In this document: positions 7,673-15,983 of the stretch, piece after piece | Numbering within the stretch: the stretch's first letter is position 1 | Layout of the letters: every line of letters begins with the position of its first letter | Translations under genes and position numbers: made by a program | Source of the DNA: a virus | Virus record (IMG/VR): IMGVR_UViG_3300030085_003713 | Coordinates: 39,949 to 80,930 of that record | Strand: one strand, 5' to 3' | DNA: 40,982 nucleotides | Notes under the pieces: generated by a model | Databases searched by the model: none | What the model was told of the DNA's origin: nothing | The model's input: the letters and a program-made list of their open reading frames with translations, nothing else

Positions 7673-8935
7673 ATGGGAGCTATGAATTTTCCAGCCAATC
7701 CAAGTGATGGAGATACGCTATCAGCAAATGGCGTAACATGGCAATTTGAATCTGCAAAAAATGTTTGGCGAGCTCAAACATTTGCCGATGCTCCAACTGG
7801 CGATAAAGGTCAAAAGGGAGAAGTAGGCGGCGGCGGTGACGTCGGTACTAAAGGTGAAAAAGGTCAAAAAGGCGATAAAGGTGCCAAAGGCGAAGTAGGA
7901 GCAGATTCTACAGTCGCTGGACCAGATGGCGATAAAGGTCAAAAAGGTGAGATTGGAGCTGGTGACAAAGGTTCACAAGGTGATAAAGGTGAACCTGGAT
8001 CTGATGGTGGTACAGGATCTGATGGTGATAAAGGTCAAAAAGGTGAACCACATTCTGGTAGCGCAACATTAACGGGTGCTACTCTAACAGGTTCTGCTCA
8101 TTGGACAAATGATACATCAAAATATGGTTTATACAATTCTTCTACGACTCAATATTTTTATTCAGACGATGATGATTACTGGAATATTGCCGGTGGTACT
8201 GGTGGTAATGGTATTAGATTTAGAGATGAATATGACGGAACTATTCGTAATTATCTTTATTCCGATCAAGGTAACAACATTAGTTTTTTAAACTCAGCCG
8301 CCGAATATTTAATTAAAGTTGCCGCTGGAGATGGTAGTTCACCTAGTATACGGTTTATAGAAGGATCTAATACAGGTTGGACCGGTGATCCAGGTTCTGA
8401 TGAAGGTAAAATCGAATATCACTCTGATAGATTTTATATTGCTTCTGGATCTAACTCAGACCGAGTGTGTCAATTTAGAAAATCAGGTACTGATGTAAGT
8501 TATGTTGATAACTCTGGCGTATATAACGGTACAGCAACGTCTGCTAGATGGGCTGACGTTGCAGAAAGATATGAGGCTGATGAGATATACGAACCAGGCA
8601 CAGTTTTAGGTATTGGCGGAGAAAAAGAAGTTACTCTATACAAAAAAGGTATGCCGCTTGCTGGAGCAGTTTCTACTCAACCAGGATTAATGATGAATAA
8701 TAATTTTGACGTTGAAGATGATGATTCAGAAGAAGCAAAGAGACACCCATATGTAGCACTTGCAGGAAGAATACCATTGAAGATAAATGGTTCAGCTAAA
8801 AAGGGCGATTATATAATTGCTGATGATGATGGCAAAGGTGTAGCAGTACCAATGGGATTAGCTGATATGAATTCGATGCTAGTTATCGGTGTTGCATTAG
8901 AAGACGGTACTGATGTTGTTGAAGTGAAGGTCTAA
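7673..8935 (+). CDS. Collagen-like tail-fibre protein with C-terminal maturation-type domain
   Basis: 420 residues, following the previous fibre gene by one base. Residues 1-40 (MNFPANPSDGDTLSANGVTW) are a short phage-fibre N-terminal module. Residues 43-126 are collagen-like with 13 Gly-X-Lys triplets and few Pro. Residues 140-285 are beta-rich. The C-terminus (about 291-420: ARWADVAERYEADEIYEPGTV, VSTQPGLMM, YVALAGRIPLKI, KKGDYII) resembles the intramolecular-chaperone/autocleavage (Peptidase_G2-like) domains at the ends of phage fibres. The last 39 bases overlap the end of the convergent gene on the other strand. The Lys-rich repeat is a likely target of the PLOD-like enzyme; this is inference. 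Confidence 0.85.
   Translation: MGAMNFPANPSDGDTLSANGVTWQFESAKNVWRAQTFADAPTGDKGQKGEVGGGGDVGTKGEKGQKGDKGAKGEVGADSTVAGPDGDKGQKGEIGAGDKGSQGDKGEPGSDGGTGSDGDKGQKGEPHSGSATLTGATLTGSAHWTNDTSKYGLYNSSTTQYFYSDDDDYWNIAGGTGGNGIRFRDEYDGTIRNYLYSDQGNNISFLNSAAEYLIKVAAGDGSSPSIRFIEGSNTGWTGDPGSDEGKIEYHSDRFYIASGSNSDRVCQFRKSGTDVSYVDNSGVYNGTATSARWADVAERYEADEIYEPGTVLGIGGEKEVTLYKKGMPLAGAVSTQPGLMMNNNFDVEDDDSEEAKRHPYVALAGRIPLKINGSAKKGDYIIADDDGKGVAVPMGLADMNSMLVIGVALEDGTDVVEVKV
7799..8050 (+). repeat. Collagen-like Gly-X-Lys repeat
   Basis: Interrupted GDK/GQK/GEK triplets encoding residues 43-126 of the fibre protein, with 13 Gly-X-Lys-Gly sites. Interruptions (GAD, STVAGPD, GGTGSD) are more frequent than in the neighbouring fibre gene. 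Confidence 0.85.
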
Positions 8936-9490
8936 TAATTCACCGCAAGTTCCTTCTATTACCCGTATATTCCATTTTCCAATCATTTCTTTATAAGCTT
9001 TATCCCAAAGTGGTTGTAGTTCAGCACTACCTGCATCTCCTTGGCGAACGCTATCTTCTGCCATTTCATGATCAGGATTATGGCGAACAAAATAAACTTC
9101 TTGAAATTCCTTAGCTTGATCAATGGCCATGGTCTCATAATCTGGTTCGAATGCACGATCTACCATACCCATTTCATACATTAGTTTATTAAATACTACA
9201 TAATCTAATGGTAATCGTTTTGTAATAAAGATATCACAACTATATTCGTGTTCTAGCATTTGGCTCCAATGTCTATGGAATAACCATGAACAAGAATCAT
9301 AGCTTCCGCCTATCTCTCTACCTAAAATCTCATGATTCATGAACATAGTAGATCTTACTGTTTCAGGCATGTATGTTACATTAGCGCCACGTTTACTAAA
9401 CTTTTCTCTTTCTAGTAATTTAATTGCAATAGTGTTTTTACCTACACCATGTGCTCCAATAACTGCTATTCTTTTATCCGCTCTAGCCAA
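8897..9490 (-). CDS. P-loop NTPase, kinase-like (AAA_28/NadR-like)
   Basis: About 198 residues. The N-terminus reads RIAVIGAHGVGKNTIA, a Walker A loop (G12-x-x-G15-x-G17-K18) in which the usual Ser/Thr after Lys is Asn, followed by Thr. Later segments (PETVRST, ITKRLPLDYVVFNKLM, VYFVRHNPD) match the layout of small nucleoside- or nucleotide-kinase-like P-loop proteins. The upstream reading frame ends at 9483, and the TTG at 9490 has an AGGA eight bases before it; ATGs at 9505 or 9514 are alternatives without a ribosome site. It is the last gene of the leftward tailoring array and overlaps the end of the convergent fibre gene by 39 bases. Substrate unknown. Confidence 0.75.
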   Translation of the reverse strand: MARADKRIAVIGAHGVGKNTIAIKLLEREKFSKRGANVTYMPETVRSTMFMNHEILGREIGGSYDSCSWLFHRHWSQMLEHEYSCDIFITKRLPLDYVVFNKLMYEMGMVDRAFEPDYETMAIDQAKEFQEVYFVRHNPDHEMAEDSVRQGDAGSAELQPLWDKAYKEMIGKWNIRVIEGTCGELLDLHFNNISTVF

Positions 9491-10031
9491 GGTCTTCTTC
9501 CTCATATATATCATACTGTGAGAGATTTGTACACAGTAAAGTTTCTAAATCAAATTCTAAACCAAAATACGTTAACTTAGTAACAGGGTCTGCGGTTACT
9601 GGTTTCATTTCTTTAAACCAGTCATGTACAATACTCACGTCATCGTGTAAAAAATATATCTTTGCTATATTGCTTTTTACGCCGTTATTTGGATATTGTA
9701 TTCCAATGCCAGATTTAAGTGGATCTAATCTAGATCCAGGTGGCAATGATGGTAATGGATATTTTGATAGATCTTGATCGTAAATTTTTAAAACATCATA
9801 TTCATTATATATTTCTACAGCATAATAATCACAATACACATGTTTCTTCGTTACGTTAAACGCATCTAAAATTTCTGAATCTGGATACTTATCATAAGTT
9901 ACATTGACACTATTTTCAGAAACACCTATTAATTCTATCTTCTCTTTGTTAATCCAAGGTGGTAAATCAGTAAATGCTTCTGGTCTATAGAAACTTTGTT
10001 CTCCGTCAGTAGACCATTTTTTCTCTATCAT
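9483..10031 (-). CDS. Hypothetical protein, unknown family
   Basis: 182 residues with no family that I recognise. It is a soluble, acidic alpha/beta-looking protein with Tyr- and Asp-rich segments, a Pro-rich loop (YPLPSLPPGSRLDP) in the middle and a strongly acidic C-terminus (YEEEDLG). There is no signal peptide, membrane segment or Cys cluster. The start ATG lies inside the end of the preceding gene (26-base overlap) and its own end overlaps the P-loop gene, so it is part of the co-translated array downstream of the halogenase. A partner or substrate protein of the tailoring enzymes is possible but not shown. Confidence 0.75.
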   Translation of the reverse strand: MIEKKWSTDGEQSFYRPEAFTDLPPWINKEKIELIGVSENSVNVTYDKYPDSEILDAFNVTKKHVYCDYYAVEIYNEYDVLKIYDQDLSKYPLPSLPPGSRLDPLKSGIGIQYPNNGVKSNIAKIYFLHDDVSIVHDWFKEMKPVTADPVTKLTYFGLEFDLETLLCTNLSQYDIYEEEDLG

Positions 10032-10419
10032 AATTCATTTCTTCATCATAGTATTTTCGTACATCAGCAACCATGCCTTGATTATTGTTATTCCAATTTG
10101 CAAAGTGTAAAATTTCATCATATGTTTCCATGTCTTCGCTATATCGTTTAAAGCATGGATCGCCAGGTAATAAGTTTGGATTATCTAATACATCAAGAAA
10201 GTTTTCATCAAAGTCTTCGGTAATCCAGTTTGCATAACAAATAGCAACAAAGTATGATTTACCAGGATAGATCCATTCATTTACTTTCTCATTGAAATGA
10301 CGTACAGCATCATCTACTATAGTATCAGGTCTCCAATTAATTTCTACTCCGTTTAAATCATCTCTTGTTTTAGAGTTTAGTCTACGATATACTTCTTGTC
10401 TGATTTGCCATTCTTTCAA
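10006..10419 (-). CDS. Hypothetical protein, unknown family
   Basis: 137 residues, mostly helical in appearance, rich in Asp, Asn, Tyr and Trp, without Cys clusters or membrane segments. I do not recognise it. It begins with TTG at 10419, inside the last 38 bases of the halogenase gene, with AAGG upstream; no ATG near the N-terminus offers an alternative. The long overlap on each side implies coupled translation with the halogenase and the next small protein. It may work with the halogenase, but nothing in the sequence shows how. Confidence 0.7.
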   Translation of the reverse strand: MKEWQIRQEVYRRLNSKTRDDLNGVEINWRPDTIVDDAVRHFNEKVNEWIYPGKSYFVAICYANWITEDFDENFLDVLDNPNLLPGDPCFKRYSEDMETYDEILHFANWNNNNQGMVADVRKYYDEEMNYDREKMVY

Positions 10420-11734
10420 TTTCAGCTACCTTTTTCTCTGATTCAAATTCACTAGTTAAATAATCTACCTCAACGTCGATGTCATATTGTTGCTTATCAA
10501 AGTTAATACCTTGAGCTACTGAATACCAATTAAAAATGTGCCAAGGATAAATTTGTTTTCTGTCTATAATATCATCTTCATTAAATTCGCTGTATACGTC
10601 TTCCCAAAACTTTCCTTTTTTATTTGGTAAAACATAATGGAAAAGGACGAACTTTTTAATTTCATCTACCATTTTCTTAAGTCTTTGATCTAGGTTCCAC
10701 ATATCGTCTTTGCGAATAGCAGTATCAAATTCTTTAGCCATTATTACAGTGAGTTCGATATTAGTAGCTTCTAGCGGTTCGATGAAATGGGCGGATAGGC
10801 CAATTGATATTAAATTTTTATATGCAATTCTTTCTAACACACCAGGTTCAAAATGTACAGAGTTAAGTATTTTTACGTCACCTCGACGACGTTTTACTTC
10901 TTCTATTGCTTGTTCTTTTGTGCAATGTTTAGATGAATAAACATATCCATGTTGCATTTTATTTTGTAGAGGTATAGACCATTCCCAACCATTATCCCAT
11001 GCAGTTGCTGTTGTGTAATAAGTATCAGGTTTAGGTTCACATGAATAGGTAACAGCAGAATCTAATGGTGTTTCATTTTTCCATGAGTTCCATTTTATAC
11101 CCATCTTTTTGCTTAGCATTCTGGCTCCACCAGTGCAATCTACATAATAGTCTGCGGTATAATAATTATCTTTTCCTTTTACTCCTGTAATACCATTCCA
11201 ATGCACATGTACATTTTCTACTGTATCATAGGTATGGGTTACTTTATCTTTTAAAAAGTTTTTAAGATATTCAGGTACAGTGTTCGCTTGCCAATGTAAA
11301 GCTACATCATTGTAAAATTCTTCATCACTGTTAAATTTTGGAAATAGTCCTTTTTGTGCCATTTTTGTGTAAGGAGAAAGCATAGTAATATCTCGACCTG
11401 CTTTATAACACTTAGTTAAAAATTTCTCACATTCTTCACCAAATTGATGTTCTAAAAAGTTTTCACCAAATGGATGAAAATAATCTTTTTCTGACCAATT
11501 TACAAACTTAACTCCATATTTAGGAGTTGCATTACAATAACTAACAAAGTCTTCTAAATCTACTCCTGCTTCACGTAAAGCATCCATTACTGTTTCTGTC
11601 GTGCTTTCACCAACTCCAATAGTCGGTATATTTGGTGATTCAACTAAATGTACATCATAATTTTTGTGTAATACAGTTGCTGCTAACCAACCTGCAGTTC
11701 CACCTCCAACTATGAGTATTGTGTTTCGTGCCAT
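10382..11734 (-). CDS. Flavin-dependent tryptophan-type halogenase
   Basis: 450 residues, within the usual 450-550 for this family. The FAD-binding GGGTAGW motif is at 10-16, GVGESTT at 40-46, and the catalytic lysine segment CNATPKYGVKFVNW puts K72 at the position of Lys79 of PrnA and RebH. The family signature WxWxIP is present as WEWSIP (250-255), and FIEPLEAT (317-324) matches the conserved substrate-side motif. These enzymes use reduced FAD, oxygen and halide to form HOCl-like species and halogenate Trp or other aromatics. A flavin reductase is not present here and would have to come from the host. A halogenase from a marine cyanophage has been characterised before. It sits directly after a radical SAM gene in the leftward array. 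Confidence 0.92.
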   Translation of the reverse strand: MARNTILIVGGGTAGWLAATVLHKNYDVHLVESPNIPTIGVGESTTETVMDALREAGVDLEDFVSYCNATPKYGVKFVNWSEKDYFHPFGENFLEHQFGEECEKFLTKCYKAGRDITMLSPYTKMAQKGLFPKFNSDEEFYNDVALHWQANTVPEYLKNFLKDKVTHTYDTVENVHVHWNGITGVKGKDNYYTADYYVDCTGGARMLSKKMGIKWNSWKNETPLDSAVTYSCEPKPDTYYTTATAWDNGWEWSIPLQNKMQHGYVYSSKHCTKEQAIEEVKRRRGDVKILNSVHFEPGVLERIAYKNLISIGLSAHFIEPLEATNIELTVIMAKEFDTAIRKDDMWNLDQRLKKMVDEIKKFVLFHYVLPNKKGKFWEDVYSEFNEDDIIDRKQIYPWHIFNWYSVAQGINFDKQQYDIDVEVDYLTSEFESEKKVAEIERMANQTRSIS

Positions 11735-12618
11735 TCTAAAAGTCCTTTATAACCATTACAGCCATTTTTCAAATCTTTTACATATCTATAATGTTCTGTA
11801 AGACATCGTCCATAATATTTACATGTCCTACAAATATCTGACAAATTCTTTTTAGGTTCGTCTAGTGCCCATTTGAGATACTGATTAAATGTATTAAGAC
11901 CTAAGAAATACTCATTATCATTGGAATCAAATTCCAAAACAGAAAAGTTGCCGAAAGGATCAATGTACACATGATCATTACTAAATGCATTATATTCTCC
12001 ATTCACTGATTTTATAATACGGTGTTTATTTTCAAATTCAAAAGGTAAATCTAATTCAAGCCATTTTATAACAAACTCTTCATAATCTTTATGAGTTACA
12101 TTATGTTGATTTGCTTGATTAGTGGAATATGGTTTTATTTCAACAGATCTTATATTAGATAACATACTCAGTTGTTGAACCATTTCTTTAACATCTTTTT
12201 TAATTACTTTTGGTGATGCTAAAATTAAAACTGATATTGGCACAGGTGAAATTAGCATATTTGCAAATACTATATCACTTTTTTCTCGAGCCTCGAAGTC
12301 ATATGATACAGATAGAGAAATATCTTTTTCATGCATATAATCTTTTGGAGATGCATAATTTGTTATAATATTTATTTCACCTTGATAATATTTTCTAATA
12401 GTCTCCTTCATGGTATAAAAGTAATTATCGCCAAGTGTACTAATTTCTCCGCCATAGAGATCTATATGAGATATAGGTATTACTTTACTTACTTCAGATA
12501 ATCGATCATCTAAATCATTTAGATTTAATTTATTCTTATCGCTCAGCTGATTATTTGTTAAGTAACAAAAATCGCATCTAAAATTACATAAGTAAGTCGG
12601 ATTAATGGATATAATCAT
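11710..12618 (-). CDS. Radical SAM/SPASM-like enzyme
   Basis: 302 residues. CNFRCDFC (C11, C15, C18) is the radical SAM cluster and LYGGE (about 54-58) the SAM-binding motif. The C-terminal CRTCKYYGRCLTEH and a later Cys form a SPASM-like auxiliary-cluster region, as in anaerobic sulfatase-maturase-like and peptide-modifying enzymes. The start overlaps the stop of the upstream oxygenase (ATGA), and its last 25 bases contain the start of the halogenase gene. It is the third of four radical SAM enzymes in the leftward array. Probable role: modification of a peptide or protein side chain or backbone; the substrate is unknown. Confidence 0.88.
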   Translation of the reverse strand: MIISINPTYLCNFRCDFCYLTNNQLSDKNKLNLNDLDDRLSEVSKVIPISHIDLYGGEISTLGDNYFYTMKETIRKYYQGEINIITNYASPKDYMHEKDISLSVSYDFEAREKSDIVFANMLISPVPISVLILASPKVIKKDVKEMVQQLSMLSNIRSVEIKPYSTNQANQHNVTHKDYEEFVIKWLELDLPFEFENKHRIIKSVNGEYNAFSNDHVYIDPFGNFSVLEFDSNDNEYFLGLNTFNQYLKWALDEPKKNLSDICRTCKYYGRCLTEHYRYVKDLKNGCNGYKGLLEWHETQYS

Positions 12619-13334
12619 ACTAGTTGAATATCTCTATAGTAACCTGATTTAATTTTATTACCACGCCATAAGGATTTATATCCTAGCGTAGCTATTATAG
12701 TATGCCTACTTTTGTCTGTTTCTAATTCTGTTACTCTATGAACAAATGACGGATCTATATTATTTAATATTACCACATTATTACGGGAAGGTACATATCT
12801 TTTTGTAACTTTTATATTTTTACATGGTATTCTATCTAATGAAGATTTAGGATCCCAATGAGGAAATGGATCATTCTTACTAGATATAAACTCAGGTCGT
12901 CCTATTAATAAATGTCCACCATCACTTTCAACAAAGTCTTCTATATTAGGATAGCAAAGTATTTGTAAAAATGTACCGTCATATCCATCAAAATGCCATG
13001 GTAAACTACCGCCTCGTCTTACCTTGTTTATATTGATATGGATTTCATCAAAGTCACCATAGATATAATTCCAATAGTCAAAGTAAGGTTCTTTAATAAG
13101 TTTTTTAAAAAAATCTATATAAGGCTGTTTACCTTCTATATATTGATCTATACCTTGTTCATGATATTCTTTATCCCATACAGGATTTTGTATTCTACCA
13201 TTACCTACGAATGATTCTGCTACAATTAAACCATATAGTTCCGCATTAAATGAAGGATCTACATCTACAACATCTGCTCCATTTAAATAAAAATCATTAA
13301 AGTTAGGCGTTGTCTTTATTCTATTCTTTTCCAT
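12615..13334 (-). CDS. 2OG-Fe(II) oxygenase
   Basis: 239 residues. The iron triad is visible as WHFD (H114, D116) and FVHR (H199), with R210 eleven residues later as the 2-oxoglutarate ligand, the standard spacing of the double-stranded beta-helix fold. The core strand GGHLLIGRP precedes the distal His. The start overlaps the end of the upstream oxygenase gene by 14 bases, and the stop overlaps the downstream radical SAM gene (ATGA). It pairs with the oxygenase at 13321 to form the second radical SAM-oxygenase-oxygenase trio. Hydroxylation or desaturation of a peptide residue is the likely chemistry. Confidence 0.85.
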   Translation of the reverse strand: MEKNRIKTTPNFNDFYLNGADVVDVDPSFNAELYGLIVAESFVGNGRIQNPVWDKEYHEQGIDQYIEGKQPYIDFFKKLIKEPYFDYWNYIYGDFDEIHININKVRRGGSLPWHFDGYDGTFLQILCYPNIEDFVESDGGHLLIGRPEFISSKNDPFPHWDPKSSLDRIPCKNIKVTKRYVPSRNNVVILNNIDPSFVHRVTELETDKSRHTIIATLGYKSLWRGNKIKSGYYRDIQLV

Positions 13335-13908
13335 AATTTATATTAATGTTGACTCTTATATCAAATGGTTCAGGAGATGATGATGCATGATAATGCAAAC
13401 CATCAAAGAATATGCATGAATTTGCTTTATGTTCAGATACTTCCATAACAGTTAAATCTTCGTGCTTAGGTGAGTGATATCCTTCTTTATCAGGTTCTTG
13501 TTTTTCATTATACAGATAAGTTGGTGCATTAGAATCAGTTACATAATATAATTGTGTAATATGAGGTATATTCCAGTCTACATGACAGTTATTAATAATA
13601 GATGCTTCTTTATTTAGACGACTAAAAACTATACCTAATTTTACTCTGAGAAGAGGTCCTATATTATAATCTATTAATGGCTGTATTGAAGTCCATAAAG
13701 CAGTATTTTCAACTTGTGGTTTAGCATCCACATGAAAAATTCCTGATCCCATACCTGGTATCCAACTTTCAGTACTCGTTGGACTAGCTACCCTATCAGT
13801 TTTCGTGACATTTTTTAAAAAAGCCCATTTAGTTGTTGAATTAAAAACTTGGGCTGTTATTAATTTATGTTGAGCGGAACTTAAATAATTATCAACTTTC
13901 TTGTACAT
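13321..13908 (-). CDS. 2OG-Fe(II) oxygenase-like protein
   Basis: 195 residues. NCHVDW (H109, D111), the GLHYH segment (H174 as likely distal ligand) and IRVNINI (R185) give the triad plus 2OG arginine, with a typical TQLYYVTDSNAPTYLY strand pair between. It resembles the phage and bacterial oxygenases with an FDG-x-x-H motif. It overlaps the upstream radical SAM gene by 17 bases and the downstream oxygenase by 14. It is clearly diverged from its neighbours, so the array is not made of simple recent copies. Confidence 0.8.
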   Translation of the reverse strand: MYKKVDNYLSSAQHKLITAQVFNSTTKWAFLKNVTKTDRVASPTSTESWIPGMGSGIFHVDAKPQVENTALWTSIQPLIDYNIGPLLRVKLGIVFSRLNKEASIINNCHVDWNIPHITQLYYVTDSNAPTYLYNEKQEPDKEGYHSPKHEDLTVMEVSEHKANSCIFFDGLHYHASSSPEPFDIRVNININYGKE

Positions 13909-14887
13909 GTATAATCCTAGGAGCTAATTTTTTCATTAATGAGCAATGCTGCTCAACCATATTGTGTGTTTTAGTATCCTTGACAGTTTTTCTACATCCA
14001 TTACATATATTAAACATTGGACACGAATAGCATTCACCATGCATCGTTTGTATATCTATATCTTTGTGTAGAGGCATAAAAAAATCACCTCTCATTTCTT
14101 TTTCAAAATCTATTGGATATAGTCTATCATCTCCAAAAGAACCGCAGCTATAATAATCGCCACTAGGTTGTAATGCTCTTATGCCAGTGTCACACTTTCT
14201 ATTTTGTGGACACATTGTATTATCATTTCTTAGTCTATTAATCATTTGTTTAGTGTTGAATTCCCAATTAGTTAATCCGGCTTCAAACACTTCCAAATAT
14301 TTAGAATATATTTTAGATAATTGATATGGCTTAGATTGAATACCAGAAGCCATGGCATAATTTAATTTGCATTCAACATTCATTTCCTTTGCTAGTCTTA
14401 CATTATCTAAAGCTGTATCTTCGTTTTCATCTGTAATAACTGTTATGAAGCCAGGTCTATATCCGACTAGCTCAAGCATTTTATCTGAAACTGCCCAGAA
14501 ATCTTCTTCACTAAAAACACTATAATCACCTTTTAGTCTAGTATTTCCATAGTGAAAACTTGTGGTGATACCTACGCGTGGGTGTGTAAAAATATCAATC
14601 CATTTTTCTGGCTTTTGATAAAAGGGCCATAGATTTGTAGTGAATGATATACCAGTAGGAAGATCTTTTTCATCTAGATAATTAAGTAGCTTTTCATAAT
14701 ATGAAGGCTTCATCATTAATGGATCGCCACCATTAACAATTATAGAACTTGTATCTGGAAACCTTTCTAAAAATCTGTAAATATGTTTTAAACCTAATGC
14801 ATCTTTAATGTCGTCTGCAATAGATGTACTAGAGCAGAACGTGCATTTAAAGTTGCACTTTTCAGTAGGTTTAATTATTAATTCCAT
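13892..14887 (-). CDS. Radical SAM/SPASM enzyme (sulfatase-maturase-like)
   Basis: 331 residues. CNFKCTFC (C11, C15, C18) is the radical SAM cluster and NGGDP (52-56) the SAM-contacting motif. The C-terminal half has a full SPASM-like pattern: MCPQNRKC, a YYSCGSFG strand, then CYSCPMFNICNGC and a final Cys. This is the arrangement of enzymes that modify peptides or proteins through two auxiliary 4Fe-4S clusters. It begins inside the end of an oxygenase gene (10-base overlap) and is followed by two more oxygenases. It is the best SPASM match in the array; the substrate is unknown. Confidence 0.9.
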   Translation of the reverse strand: MELIIKPTEKCNFKCTFCSSTSIADDIKDALGLKHIYRFLERFPDTSSIIVNGGDPLMMKPSYYEKLLNYLDEKDLPTGISFTTNLWPFYQKPEKWIDIFTHPRVGITTSFHYGNTRLKGDYSVFSEEDFWAVSDKMLELVGYRPGFITVITDENEDTALDNVRLAKEMNVECKLNYAMASGIQSKPYQLSKIYSKYLEVFEAGLTNWEFNTKQMINRLRNDNTMCPQNRKCDTGIRALQPSGDYYSCGSFGDDRLYPIDFEKEMRGDFFMPLHKDIDIQTMHGECYSCPMFNICNGCRKTVKDTKTHNMVEQHCSLMKKLAPRIIHVQES

Positions 14888-15528
14888 ACAGAGAATCCAG
14901 CGTTAATTGTATATCTATTGACATCATAATTTGCAAGACGTTCTACTCTGTGTACAAGCCTTGGGTTCATATTATTTATTAATACTACTGTACCATTTCC
15001 GGGTGTGATTTTTTTAAATGTATCTGTATCTTTTGCTCCCCAATCTTTTTCACCTACATATAACTCTGCTTTCCAATCAGGATTCCATACTGCTTGCTCA
15101 GTAAAATAAATTAAAAATCCAATCCCATGATCTTCGACGCCATCCCAATGCCAGCCTATTTCATCTGATCCATTCCATATATCAATAAATTTTAATTCGT
15201 GTTCATAACCACAAGTTTTTTTTAAGAAATCACTATAGTATGGATTATCAAATAATTCATTTATAATATCAATCCATATAGGTGGTACAGTTTTTAAACC
15301 TACTTTATTTACTTCTTTCTCAGTTTCTCGGTCATAGTCTCTTTGCACTTGTAAATCTGAAAACTGATCATTTAGATTTAAGCTCCAACTAGGCACACCT
15401 TTATATACATTATGTTCTATCCATTCTTCAGATAGCAATTGGCCCCAACACATTGCTTTTAAATGTTCAGGCATTTCCCATAGGTCATAGCCATATTTCC
15501 AAAAATGATCTATGTTCATACCATTCAT
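14878..15528 (-). CDS. 2OG-Fe(II) oxygenase
   Basis: 216 residues. GWHWDG (H127, D129), LVHRVE (H193) and R205 form the triad and 2OG-binding arginine with normal spacing; a VVLINNMNP strand precedes the distal His, as in the oxygenase at 12615-13334 (VVILNNIDP), which suggests a common ancestor. The start overlaps the upstream gene by ATGA and the end overlaps the radical SAM gene by 10 bases. Together with 15525-15983 it forms the oxygenase pair of the first trio. Confidence 0.85.
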   Translation of the reverse strand: MNGMNIDHFWKYGYDLWEMPEHLKAMCWGQLLSEEWIEHNVYKGVPSWSLNLNDQFSDLQVQRDYDRETEKEVNKVGLKTVPPIWIDIINELFDNPYYSDFLKKTCGYEHELKFIDIWNGSDEIGWHWDGVEDHGIGFLIYFTEQAVWNPDWKAELYVGEKDWGAKDTDTFKKITPGNGTVVLINNMNPRLVHRVERLANYDVNRYTINAGFSVWN

Positions 15529-15983
15529 ATCGAAGTTACTCCTAATTCTGGTTCACCTAATGTATCGCTCATTAATTGTATTTCTGACACATATGCTTTT
15601 CTAGCAATGCCGTTAAATGGTGCAGCTGTGTGATAAATGTATGACGGAAACGTTACTGTCATTCCTGTTTCTGGTTGAATAATAACAGGTTTAAATTCAT
15701 CAGTAAATTCCATTGGCCATCCTCTATTAGCATTTGTTCTGGGATCGTTTAAAATTAATTCGCCTCCCTCACCAGAATAAAATTTATAATAGATAGATGT
15801 AAAACATGAATGACCGTGGTTATGAGGCCTCATCCAATAACCACTAGTTGATGTGGTTTTCCAATCCCATATTTCATATTGAAAATGATCTAGATGCATT
15901 TTATAATATTTTTTTAAAAAATGTCTATATCTTTCTCTAGGTTCTAAATAATTATTATCGATATCAATTGGCGTGGACCACAT
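15525..15983 (-). CDS. 2OG-Fe(II) oxygenase-like protein, HxH subfamily (TIGR02466-like)
   Basis: About 152 residues. The core reads PHNHGHS (H54, H56), then YYKFYSGEGGELILNDPR, then FPSYIYH (H118) with R128 downstream. This is the pattern of the TIGR02466-type putative 2OG oxygenases, in which the first iron motif appears as HxH rather than HxD. DPRTNANRGWP is almost shared with the oxygenase at 21587-22138 on the other strand. I chose the second ATG (15983) because GAGG lies six bases before it; a GTG at 15995 would lengthen the protein. Activity is not certain with HxH in place of HxD. Confidence 0.75.
   Translation of the reverse strand: MWSTPIDIDNNYLEPRERYRHFLKKYYKMHLDHFQYEIWDWKTTSTSGYWMRPHNHGHSCFTSIYYKFYSGEGGELILNDPRTNANRGWPMEFTDEFKPVIIQPETGMTVTFPSYIYHTAAPFNGIARKAYVSEIQLMSDTLGEPELGVTSI

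Noticed and set aside
6766-8050. The short repeats as a CRISPR array
   Set aside because: They are in-frame coding triplets within fibre genes, without constant repeats and unique spacers.
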